Shown: piece after piece, positions 15,445 through 22,745 of the stretch
How the letters are laid out: each line of letters starts with the position of its first letter
How positions within the stretch are numbered: position 1 is the stretch's first letter
Assembly (NCBI GenBank): GCA_036756705.1
Contig: DAIOKN010000030.1
Coordinates: 1 to 24,540 of the forward strand
Direction: 5' to 3'
Origin: Caproicibacter sp002399225
Lineage (GTDB): Bacteria > Bacillota > Clostridia > Oscillospirales > Acutalibacteraceae
DNA: 24,540 bases
Program-made: the position numbers and the translations under genes
The notes under the pieces: generated by a model
Told to the model about the DNA's origin: nothing
The model's input: the letters and a program-made list of their open reading frames with translations, nothing else
Database searches by the model: none

Positions 15445-16500
15445 CTACCGAACCGCCTGCCGCCCGGTGCCGTCCGTACGGATTTTGTAGAGCTTTTCAC
15501 TATCACCGTTCAGATAATAGAGCCAGTCATCTGCAGCATTGATAGATCTACAGTCATCATTGCTCAGCTTTGTTTTCCCCGTCCCATCCAGGCGCATTTT
15601 GTAAAGTTTTTGTCCGGGCTTATCATCGGCATTCCAAGTATTATAATAAATCGAGCCGTCTACGATGTTAAAATAGCTGCTGTAGTCGTCACTCAGCGCC
15701 GTTCGCTTTGTGCCGTCCGGGTGCATTTTATAGAGAATTCCGGAACTGATGTTGCGATCAAGATCGCAATGGCAAATCTCAATGTAATAGATCCAGCCGT
15801 CCAAGGCAATGAAACCCGTGCCGTTGTCGCCGTTCAATTTCGTCATCCCGGTGCCGTCCGTGCGGACTCTGTAGACCCCTTTCTCCTTGTTGATTTCGCC
15901 TCTGCAATAAATCCAGCCGTCCATGATACTGAGGTCATCGCATCTGCCTTCATTCAGTTGCGTCTGGTCAGTGCCGTCCAAACGCATTTTGTAGATCGAG
16001 TAACCTTCGTCCAAGTCGCAGTAATAGATCCAGCCATCTATAACATTGATATCGCCGCTGATATCCTTGTTCAGCTTTTTCCGCCCGGTCCCGTCCGTGC
16101 GCATTTTGTAGATTGTAAAGTCGTCGGACTCATTTTCATAGTAAATCCAGCCGTCCACAATATTGATAGAATGGGCGCCGTCATCATTCAACTTTTTCCA
16201 GCCGGTGCCGTTCTTACGGATTTTGCAAAACTGAAAGGTTTTTGTTTTTGAGGAACTGCCTGCAGAGTTACTGTAATAGATCCAGTCGCCACCCTGCGCA
16301 ACCAGACCGTCGTAAGCGATATTCCCACCCGCGCTGCCGCGCGTACCGGAAACCGCCGAACTCTGAATCCGGGCCTGAGCCGAAACCTTCGATTTCCCGC
16401 CGAAAGCCGCGGGCGCAGCGGATTTCGCGCTGCCGCATGCCGTGAGTGAAACAGCCAGCAGAAGCGCCAGCATAGCTGAAAAAATCCATTTGCTTTTCAT
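15445..16500 (-). CDS. Seven-repeat beta-propeller-like lipoprotein (DUF5050-like)
   Basis: A 351-aa surface lipoprotein. The signal peptide MKSKWIFSAMLALLLAVSLT ends in a lipobox, TAC-GS, followed by a Ser/Ala/Lys-rich linker. The rest is seven repeats of about 40 residues with the pattern DGWIYY, then YKMRTDGTG-KKLN, then an acidic SINIV-type segment. This is the DUF5050/LRP-like YWTD-type propeller pattern, and seven copies suggest a closed seven-bladed ring. No catalytic residues are recognisable; a binding or sensing role at the cell surface is inference. ATG 16500 is preferred because the upstream ATG (16518) overlaps the GAGGAG ribosome site. A promoter with an inverted repeat over its -35 box lies upstream at 16584-16622. 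Confidence 0.85.
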   Translation of the reverse strand: MKSKWIFSAMLALLLAVSLTACGSAKSAAPAAFGGKSKVSAQARIQSSAVSGTRGSAGGNIAYDGLVAQGGDWIYYSNSAGSSSKTKTFQFCKIRKNGTGWKKLNDDGAHSINIVDGWIYYENESDDFTIYKMRTDGTGRKKLNKDISGDINVIDGWIYYCDLDEGYSIYKMRLDGTDQTQLNEGRCDDLSIMDGWIYCRGEINKEKGVYRVRTDGTGMTKLNGDNGTGFIALDGWIYYIEICHCDLDRNISSGILYKMHPDGTKRTALSDDYSSYFNIVDGSIYYNTWNADDKPGQKLYKMRLDGTGKTKLSNDDCRSINAADDWLYYLNGDSEKLYKIRTDGTGRQAVR

Positions 16501-16583
16501 TAACTCCGCACTCCTCATCGTTAATTTACGGCAGGGATAGGGCCGCGGCCCAGTCTCCGACGAAAATGTGAAAATTCTTGGTT

Positions 16584-16622
16584 ATTATATCAGAAAAAAA
16601 GCGGTTTTGCCAACATTTGGCA
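16584..16622 (-). promoter_or_regulatory. Promoter and possible operator of the lipoprotein gene
   Basis: On the minus strand TTGGCA (16613-16608) and TATAAT (16589-16584) are 18 nt apart, about 85 nt before the ATG at 16500. The -35 box is one half of a perfect inverted repeat TGCCAA-N3-TTGGCA (16608-16622), placed where a bound repressor would block polymerase. Confidence 0.6.
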
Positions 16623-16651
16623 GAATTCACGGCCACACGGTTCGTATTTGA

Positions 16652-16685
16652 GGCAGCAAAGCGGCCTGCGCACATGCGCAGAGCC
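16652..16685 (-). repeat. Hairpin repeat, copy 2
   Basis: The core GGCAGCAAAGCGGCCTGCGC matches copy 1 at 15263 with few differences. It forms a stem around TGCGCA-CA-TGCGCA, with a one-base bulge extending pairing to GGC/GCC. It lies 33 nt past the stop of the ClbS-like remnant and upstream of the lipoprotein gene. Confidence 0.55.
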
Positions 16686-16717
16686 TGAGATTAAATGAGA
16701 CTTTTCACCAGGGATTT

Positions 16718-17233
16718 TTAACTTTGGTTAAGCTTTTTCCATTTTCTGATCTTAGCCCTGAATGATATAAACGGCGCGACAGTATTGATGTGAATCCATT
16801 TCCAAACAGGCCAATTGGCGGGCGTAGACGAAGCCCATTTTCTTCCGCCCGGCTGAAAGAGTTCGGAATCCGTAAATTTTTCCGTCAATTGTTCAATTTG
16901 CTCTTCCGACTCCAGAAACATACTGCTTAATTGCTGCAAGCTATAGCGTTCCTATCGTTTATAAAAACTCTCATACAAGCCGCCGAGATTATTCCATTTA
17001 TAATCAGGATGTGGGGTGATGACCGTTATTCCTTGCCGTTCCTGCCGCTCCCAGCTCAGAATCAGATTGAGCCATCCCAACTGATAGGCTATCATCTGCG
17101 CAGGAGTTCGGTCAGCGTTGTCAACAAGTTTATCTTTATCGGTTTCCGGAATATCAGAAAACTCATGAATGAACAGTTTTGCTCGCTTTGATATTTCCTC
17201 AATCAGTTCTTGCTTGTTTTTATATCCCTGCAT
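16718..17233 (-). pseudogene. ClbS/DfsB-family protein broken by one in-frame TAG
   Basis: The frame from ATG 17233 (GGGAG 5 nt upstream) reads as a ClbS/DfsB-family four-helix protein: YKNKQELIEEI, then AYQLGWLNLILSWE, then YKWNNLGGLYESFYKR. A TAG codon at 16954-16952 interrupts it. The same frame continues at once with ERYSLQQLSSMF and ends with the family's C terminus (ELFQPGGRKWASS, WKWIHINTVAPF, RKIRKWKKL-type). Ignoring the TAG the product is 171 residues, the normal family length. In E. coli ClbS the matching place reads FYRDYED, so the TAG replaces a Tyr, one base from TAT or TAC. ClbS hydrolyses a reactive cyclopropane of colibactin; most relatives have no known substrate. It is probably a recent pseudogene; readthrough or a base error is possible. 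Confidence 0.85.
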
Positions 17234-17364
17234 ATTATCTCCCACAACACGAATTTCAGAAAACATCAAAATGTCAATTGCCTTGTGAATCTATCAATGA
17301 TGCATCATAGAATCATTGTATTTTACTGGATAACCGTGTAGCCGTTCGCTATTTAAATTATTCC

Positions 17365-17398
17365 TATTATACTTTTCTCACGCCAATATTTCAATCAA
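17365..17398 (-). promoter_or_regulatory. Shared 34-bp promoter block, copy 1 (ClbS-like gene)
   Basis: Minus strand: TTGAAA (17394-17389), 17-nt spacer, TATAAT (17371-17366). The 34-bp block including the spacer recurs at 20480-20513 with two differences. It would drive the ClbS/DfsB-like gene with a leader of about 130 nt. Confidence 0.7.
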
Positions 17399-17563
17399 TC
17401 TTGTCAATTCACGTTCTTCGTTACACATATTGATATTCATAAGGGTATTGTTACCATTCGCACAACGTTTTTTCTGCAATCGAAATCAGTAACCACATAT
17501 ATTTCAAACTCATATTATATAAGACAAAAGATCTTTATCAATTAACTTATGGAGAACTTAATT

Positions 17564-18424
17564 ATGGCAAAAATTGATGATTATAATTTAAAGGCAAGTG
17601 ATCCGTTTACTCTAAGCGGAACCGAAGAATCAACTGAAGATCTTCAGTTAACCGTCAGTACAGCTTCTGAAGAGGGAATTATTATAGGTACCGTTACCTC
17701 TTCTAACGCAACTCCTATCGGTGGAGCAGCGGTGAAGATATTTGACAGCTCAGACACCCCTATCGCTCATACCATAACAAACCCGCAGGGACAATATACA
17801 ATTCCCTTCGTCGTTCAGGGAACTTATAAAGTCATTGCCGCGATGGGCGGTTATCTTACGCCGCTTATTATTCCGGTAACTGTGGTTGCCAACCGGCCTA
17901 CGATTGTGAATATTACGCTTACTCCAGATCCCGACGCTGCATTAAACACCCTTGATGGCATTATCCGGGAGGCTGGAACGCTTATTCCGCTGTCTCATGC
18001 CATAGTAAGCACCTATTTGGTGCAGGGTACCACTCAAACGCTGATTTCAACCACTAATACCAACGCTACCGGTCAATATATATCACCATATCTTGCCGAC
18101 GGCGATTATATCGTCGTAGCAAATAGAGATGGATACGATCAGACAACCAGCGCTGTTACATCTCTTTCTAATGCCGAGATTGCTTCTCTCGACATGACAC
18201 TTTACCCCAACGCAATAACAAATACTGGAACAGTAAGCGGTATCATAACGGACAGCACTACCCTGCTCCCCATCGGAAGTGCAACGGTCGCGCTGTATGA
18301 AATCATAGGTACGACAGAAACACTTATAAAGCTGACAAAAACCAACAGTGCCGGCAGATATTTATTTGGCTCGGTAGGCGCCTCAAACTATGTAGTAAAA
18401 GCTTTTGCCCAAAAGGATGAATAG
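17564..18424 (+). CDS. Carboxypeptidase-regulatory-like repeat protein, N-terminal part
   Basis: 286 aa made of beta-sandwich repeats of the carboxypeptidase regulatory-like (prealbumin-like) type: each has GxV-type first strand, TNxxGxYxxP/F, a YxVxA strand, then Y and a closing xxVNITL strand. Repeat 1 spans about 38-119, repeat 2 about 127-213 and repeat 3 begins near 222. ATG 17564 is chosen because GGAG lies 9 nt upstream; the ATG at 17549 has no ribosome site. There is no signal peptide, membrane segment or sorting motif, which is unusual for this domain type. The frame stops at TAG 18422-18424 in the middle of repeat 3, and the same frame continues from 18428 with the end of repeat 3. 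I cannot assign a function; an envelope, matrix or spore-associated structural role is speculation. Confidence 0.75.
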   Translation: MAKIDDYNLKASDPFTLSGTEESTEDLQLTVSTASEEGIIIGTVTSSNATPIGGAAVKIFDSSDTPIAHTITNPQGQYTIPFVVQGTYKVIAAMGGYLTPLIIPVTVVANRPTIVNITLTPDPDAALNTLDGIIREAGTLIPLSHAIVSTYLVQGTTQTLISTTNTNATGQYISPYLADGDYIVVANRDGYDQTTSAVTSLSNAEIASLDMTLYPNAITNTGTVSGIITDSTTLLPIGSATVALYEIIGTTETLIKLTKTNSAGRYLFGSVGASNYVVKAFAQKDE

Positions 18425-18427
18425 CCA

Positions 18428-19267
18428 ATGGTTAACAGATATATGTACTTGTTGTCCAAATCGGAGGAATTCCACCTTGATTCCGGGCAGGAAGCATCCA
18501 TAAACTTAAAATTAGAAAAAGCGCCGCCCTTGCCATGCACTGAGCTATCCGGACAGGTCGTAAGCAATTGCACCAACGTCCAAGGAGCGACGGTAAAGAT
18601 ACTAGGCAAGAATTCCGAACCGGTCTGTCACACCGAAACCAACATTGACGGAGAATTCTATTTTATTAATACGCTTATTCCAGGAGACTACGAGATCATT
18701 GTCTCAGCTAAGAATTATCTGGTTTCGGAAAGCATATTTGTATCTCTAAAACCATTTGCGCCACTGTATGTATCAATCAATTTAAAACCGGATGAAGATG
18801 CAGAAAATGCCATTCTGTACGGTACCGTCAGAAATAGTGAGAATGTCCCTTTGCCCAACGTCCAAGTCTGTATTTACAGTGACAGGAACATTGGATGTCC
18901 AATGAATATCACAATAACAAACGCAAATGGAGAATATCTGTTTACCGGACTAAACCCAGGCAAGTATACGATATCTGCATTTAGCTATGGTTATACATTG
19001 CCGAAAGATATTACAGTTGAAATATTGCCGGAAGATATTTTCCGCACCGACATTTATTTATACAGAACCGTTCTAGTGGCAAAAGGAACTATCAGCGGGG
19101 TTGTACATCACAACGGATACGCAGTTCCGTATGCAATCACTGCTCTTTATCGTAAAGGAACCAATGGGTACAGCCTGATTCGGCTTCAACATGCAAACGG
19201 TAATGGAGTTTATCTGTTTTCGAATCTTAAAGCCGGTGAATATATTATAAGGGCAAAGCTGGAATAA
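18428..19267 (+). CDS. Carboxypeptidase-regulatory-like repeat protein, C-terminal part
   Basis: 279 aa in the same reading frame as the preceding gene, separated from it only by TAG and one codon. The first 32 residues supply the missing end of repeat 3 (HLDSGQEASINLKLEK). Repeats 4 (about 39-118) and 5 (about 127-215) follow, and repeat 6 starts near 224 but stops at YIIRAKLE before its last strand. So the two parts were probably one gene of about 572 codons. ATG 18428 does have AAAAGGA 10 nt upstream, so it could be translated by reinitiation as a coupled cistron. Relative to the other repeats, repeat 3 carries about 10 extra residues around the TAG, so a small insertion may have created the stop. 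There is no signal peptide. Confidence 0.65.
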   Translation: MVNRYMYLLSKSEEFHLDSGQEASINLKLEKAPPLPCTELSGQVVSNCTNVQGATVKILGKNSEPVCHTETNIDGEFYFINTLIPGDYEIIVSAKNYLVSESIFVSLKPFAPLYVSINLKPDEDAENAILYGTVRNSENVPLPNVQVCIYSDRNIGCPMNITITNANGEYLFTGLNPGKYTISAFSYGYTLPKDITVEILPEDIFRTDIYLYRTVLVAKGTISGVVHHNGYAVPYAITALYRKGTNGYSLIRLQHANGNGVYLFSNLKAGEYIIRAKLE

Positions 19268-19410
19268 CAGTAAGCAATCAATGTCTTGAACTTAAAAAGG
19301 CTTTGTTCCATATAGAGTTTCTTGTCCCTTGTAACACCTAATCCTACTATTATGCTACTTCAGTTCCCGACACAATTACTCCGTGGCCCCCTAACCTGCT
19401 CCGTCAGAAA

Positions 19411-19445
19411 TAAAAAATCAGCACCTCATAAACATGAAGTGCTGA
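19411..19445 (-). terminator. Terminator of the 268-aa secreted-protein gene
   Basis: Arms 19418-19429 and 19434-19445 form a 12-bp stem with a four-base loop. The single non-Watson-Crick position is G-U only in the minus-strand transcript. On the minus strand the stem is followed by a T-rich run (complement of 19411-19417). It lies 34 nt after the stop at 19479. Confidence 0.85.
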
Positions 19446-19478
19446 ACTGATATTTACGCATTCACCTTTTTACAAGCG

Positions 19479-20285
19479 TCAGCTGATTGTTCCCAACGTG
19501 TTAGGAGTTTTAGACCCATTGATATAGATTCCCGCCGACTGGCCCTTTCGTCCTACCGCCTGAACCGCAAAGTAGTAATCGTTGCCCTTGTTTCCTTTGT
19601 ACTTAATCTGAAACACGGAAGAATTTCCAGACGCAAATGTCGGCTTTTTTCCATTGAGTGATGTGATCTTGAACTGATAAGTTTTCCCATGGCCGACTGT
19701 CAATTTTGCCCCCGTATCGCTTTTGAAGGTAGCGGAACTGCCCGGCGTATTTGCCGTCGCATTGCTTACCTGCGTAAACTTTTTGATGATTTTATAATAT
19801 TCATTGCTGGAATCTTCAGACTGATACGTGACCCAGTAGAAATTATCATTGCTATCCCTCAGCAAAACAGGGCGGTCCGTTATGGCCTCTGAGCGGTTTT
19901 CTGATCCAATTACGCCGACAGCTACTTCTCCATGAGCCGTGTATCCGTACACGAATTGCTGATCCGGAAATATGACGGACTTATCCGTGCTCATGGCAAC
20001 CTTGCAGTATACATTCCCGTCCGAGTCGGTATTGGCCCCAGAAAACAGAGGCATACCGCCATTAAAACCAACATCCTCATAAACTTTGCCCTCAACATTA
20101 AAATTGTAGTCGCCAAGGTCCTGATCCGGGTTACCGCCGGAATTTGTCCCAGCAGTTATAACAATTATGCTGCCGTCAAAAGCCTGATACGTTCCAAGCA
20201 AGGAGTTTGCATCCGCCGCAAAGGCAGGAACGGACAGGCTCACCGCCATCACTGCCGCCAATAAACCTGCTAACAGCTTTTTCAT
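19479..20285 (-). CDS. Secreted protein of unknown function (268 aa)
   Basis: The signal peptide (MKKLLAGLLAAVMAVSLSVP) ends in AFA-AD, a clean signal peptidase I site at about residue 23. The mature part has an N-terminal domain rich in Gly, Asp and aromatic residues and a C-terminal domain of about 75 residues beginning GAKLTVGHGKTYQFKITSLN and continuing through FQIKYKG, DYYFAVQAVG and GIYING. That Ig-like-looking pattern recalls repeats in other Clostridia exported proteins, but I cannot name the family. No sorting motif or membrane anchor is visible, so it is probably released or loosely wall-bound. Start ATG 20285 has GGGGG 8 nt upstream. It is a single-gene unit with its own terminator and one or two promoters. 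Confidence 0.8.
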   Translation of the reverse strand: MKKLLAGLLAAVMAVSLSVPAFAADANSLLGTYQAFDGSIIVITAGTNSGGNPDQDLGDYNFNVEGKVYEDVGFNGGMPLFSGANTDSDGNVYCKVAMSTDKSVIFPDQQFVYGYTAHGEVAVGVIGSENRSEAITDRPVLLRDSNDNFYWVTYQSEDSSNEYYKIIKKFTQVSNATANTPGSSATFKSDTGAKLTVGHGKTYQFKITSLNGKKPTFASGNSSVFQIKYKGNKGNDYYFAVQAVGRKGQSAGIYINGSKTPNTLGTIS

Positions 20286-20352
20286 AATTTTTTCCCCCTA
20301 TATTTTATTGAATTACCGTGATTGTGCTGGGTATTTTGGAATAATGAAGCGC

Positions 20353-20381
20353 ATTATAAATCAAGGTCTTTAGCGTGTAAG
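20353..20381 (-). promoter_or_regulatory. Proximal promoter of the secreted-protein gene
   Basis: Minus strand: CTTACA (20381-20376), 17-nt spacer, perfect TATAAT (20358-20353), starting transcription about 60 nt before the ATG at 20285. It may work with or instead of the distal promoter block at 20480-20513. Confidence 0.5.
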
Positions 20382-20479
20382 TACCTTAATATCCACCGTA
20401 ATCGTAACAATTTCGCATAAGTTTCCAATCAAAAGGTGTCCCCATGCATAGACCTATTCAAATATCATTTTTCTACTTT

Positions 20480-20513
20480 TATTATACTTTTTTCATGCCA
20501 ATATTTCAATCAA
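20480..20513 (-). promoter_or_regulatory. Shared 34-bp promoter block, copy 2 (secreted-protein gene)
   Basis: Minus strand: TTGAAA (20509-20504), 17-nt spacer, TATAAT (20486-20481). It differs from the block at 17365-17398 at two of 34 positions, both in the spacer. It would give the 268-aa protein gene a leader of about 190 nt. Confidence 0.7.
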
Positions 20514-20584
20514 AGCGCCTCTAATTTTTCCAAATTTCTACAAATATTGCTATCTATCGATTTTATCGTACAACCGACAAAACA

Positions 20585-20628
20585 AACAGGCGGTACTTTC
20601 CGGATTCTCCCGGTCAGTACCGCCTGTT
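20585..20628 (-). terminator. Terminator of the V/A-ATPase operon
   Basis: A perfect 13-bp inverted repeat (20585-20597 and 20616-20628), with an inner CCGG/CCGG pair (20600-20603, 20610-20613) that lengthens the stem. On the minus strand it is followed by T-rich GTTTTGT. It lies about 50 nt after the subunit D stop. Confidence 0.8.
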
Positions 20629-20678
20629 CTCGTTTCGTATGATTAAAAGCAGGTCAAAATCGCCTGTTTTGCCGGACC

Positions 20679-21356
20679 CTAGCCCGCGAAAGCCTCTTCG
20701 GCCCTCTCTTTGTAATGGTGGGCTTCCTCCAGCATCATATCCTTGACTTTCATCAGGCGAATCTGCGTGGAACGCTCATTCTCGTCGAGTTTCATCGTAA
20801 TATACTTGATATTTTCCTGCATATCAGGAATCATAATATGCTCCAGCGCATTGACGCGGCGGCGGGTCTTCTCGATCTCCGCAGCCATCAGACGGCAGGA
20901 TTTCTCCACCTCCGCAAGCTTCAGCATATCCGGCAGCAGATCCGAAAGGGATTTGACCGCATCATCCAAGTCACCGGAGGTAAACGCAAAGCCGTAGGAA
21001 TAAATGTCATTCGGGTCTGAAGTCCGGGTCTGATATTGAAAGGCAGGGACTTCCACGCTCATGACGTTGCGCTGTGAAACTTCCAGCGAAACTTTCTGCT
21101 TGGGGGCCATCAGTGCGACATTGACCTCTTCGTCCGGCATTCCCGCCCGGGCCAGCACAAAATTCTGGTTGGCGGAACGGATTCCTTCTTCCACTTTTTC
21201 ACGCAGGGTGCGGTTCAGGCGGACCAGATCGAGATACTGCCGCATCAGCTCGTCGCGCTTGTCTTTCAGCAGTTTATGCCCGCGCAATGCCGTGACCAGT
21301 TTCCGCTTCAGCCTTGTCAGCTCCATACGGGTCGGATTTACATGTGTGGTAGCCAT
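20679..21356 (-). CDS. ntpD: V/A-type ATP synthase subunit D
   Basis: A 225-aa central-stalk subunit that turns inside the A3B3 head. The N terminus NPTRMELTRLKRKL and long helical stretches are typical: a basic coiled-coil start, then EEGIRSANQNFVLARAG, and a C-terminal helix with ALEHIMIPDMQENIKYI, the conserved family motif. Start ATG 21356 follows the subunit B stop by 15 nt, with GGGGGCGG before it. It is the last gene before the operon terminator. The gene ends in TAG. Confidence 0.95.
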   Translation of the reverse strand: MATTHVNPTRMELTRLKRKLVTALRGHKLLKDKRDELMRQYLDLVRLNRTLREKVEEGIRSANQNFVLARAGMPDEEVNVALMAPKQKVSLEVSQRNVMSVEVPAFQYQTRTSDPNDIYSYGFAFTSGDLDDAVKSLSDLLPDMLKLAEVEKSCRLMAAEIEKTRRRVNALEHIMIPDMQENIKYITMKLDENERSTQIRLMKVKDMMLEEAHHYKERAEEAFAG

Positions 21357-21371
21357 ACCGCCGCCCCCTTT

Positions 21372-22745
21372 CTAAACTTTGCCGTAATATTGATCCAGAT
21401 ACTCGTCCTTGATTCGTTTCAGTTCGCTGCGCGGCAGAATTGCGAGCAGTTTCCACCCCAGGTTCAGCGTTTCCTCAATGCTGCGGTTGGTATCGTAACC
21501 CTGGGAAACATACTGTTTCTCGAATTCGTCCGAAAATTTCGCGTACAGCTTGTCGATATCCGTCAGGGCCGCTTCGCCGAGCACCACCATGAGTTCCTTA
21601 GCGTCTTTGCCGCGGGCATAAGCGGCAAAAAGCTGGTTCATCAGGTCCGCATGGTCCGCGCGCGTTTTCCCTTTGCCGATCCCTTTATCTTTCAGACGGG
21701 ACAGCGAAGGCAGCACGTCAATCGGCGGCGTGATTCCCTTGCGGTAAAGCTCACGGCTCAGAATAATCTGGCCTTCCGTGATGTAACCGGTCAGGTCCGG
21801 AATCGGGTGGGTCTTGTCATCCTCCGGCATGGTGAGAATCGGGATCAGCGTGATGCTGCCGCTCTTTCCTTTCTGCCGGCCCGCGCGCTCATAGAGGGTC
21901 GCAAGGTCCGTATACATATAGCCCGGATATCCGCGGCGGCCCGGAACTTCCTTACGGGCGGCGGAAATTTCGCGCAGCGCATCCGCGTAGTTCGTAATAT
22001 CCGTCAGGATGACCAGCACATGCATATTCTTTTCAAACGCAAGGTACTCTGCGGCAGTCAGCGCCATACGCGGTGTCGCGATGCGCTCGACGGCCGGGTC
22101 GTTTGCCAAGTTGACAAACACGACGGTCCGGTCGATAGCTCCCGTTTCGCGGAAGCTCTGAATAAAGAAGTTCGACTCTTCATAGGTAATGCCGATGGCG
22201 GCAAACACCACGGCGAACGGCTCCTCTGTTCCGATGACCTTCGCCTGACGGGCAATCTGCGCCGCGAGGGCCGCGTGCGGAAGGCCGCTGGCCGAAAAGA
22301 TCGGCAGCTTCTGCCCGCGGACCAGCGTGTTCAGGCCGTCAATCGCAGAAACGCCGGTCTGGATGAATTCCTGGGGGTAATTGCGCGCCGCCGGGTTCAT
22401 CGGCAGGCCGTTGATATCGAGCCGCTTTTCCGGCAGGATTTCCGGGCCGCCGTCAATCGGATGCCCGAGGCCGTCAAAAATGCGGCTGAGCATATCCTCT
22501 GAAACGCCGAGCTCCATGCTCCGGCCGAGAAAACGCACCTTACTGTTGTCAAGATTGATTCCGGTGGAGCTTTCAAACAGCTGGACCAGCGCGTTGCCGC
22601 CGTCGATCTCCAGCACTTTGCAGCGGCGCTTTTCACCGCTGGCCAGTTCGATTTCACCCAGTTCGTTGTAGGCGACGTCTTCCACGCCGCGCACCAGCAT
22701 CAGAGGACCCGCAACCTCCTGAATGGTCTTATATTCCTTTGGCAT
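21372..22745 (-). CDS. ntpB: V/A-type ATP synthase subunit B
   Basis: A 457-aa regulatory, non-catalytic subunit of the A3B3 head. It begins EYKTIQEVAGPLMLV, and where subunit A has its P-loop it reads SASGLPHAALAAQI, the usual B-type version without the Walker lysine. The segment PGRRGYPGYMYTDLATLYER and the preceding DITNYADALREIS are family hallmarks. The start overlaps the subunit A stop as TGATG with GGAGG just upstream, so translation is coupled. Its TAG stop is in the same frame as the next gene, five codons before the subunit D start. Confidence 0.96.
   Translation of the reverse strand: MPKEYKTIQEVAGPLMLVRGVEDVAYNELGEIELASGEKRRCKVLEIDGGNALVQLFESSTGINLDNSKVRFLGRSMELGVSEDMLSRIFDGLGHPIDGGPEILPEKRLDINGLPMNPAARNYPQEFIQTGVSAIDGLNTLVRGQKLPIFSASGLPHAALAAQIARQAKVIGTEEPFAVVFAAIGITYEESNFFIQSFRETGAIDRTVVFVNLANDPAVERIATPRMALTAAEYLAFEKNMHVLVILTDITNYADALREISAARKEVPGRRGYPGYMYTDLATLYERAGRQKGKSGSITLIPILTMPEDDKTHPIPDLTGYITEGQIILSRELYRKGITPPIDVLPSLSRLKDKGIGKGKTRADHADLMNQLFAAYARGKDAKELMVVLGEAALTDIDKLYAKFSDEFEKQYVSQGYDTNRSIEETLNLGWKLLAILPRSELKRIKDEYLDQYYGKV

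Noticed and set aside
16718..18424. Pyrrolysine or general amber reassignment as the reason for the in-frame TAG codons
   Set aside because: ntpB, ntpD and the lipoprotein gene end in TAG without family-like extensions, and neither split protein is a methylamine methyltransferase. Local readthrough is not excluded.
21276..22502. 408-codon plus-strand open frame
   Set aside because: Antisense shadow of ntpD/ntpB.
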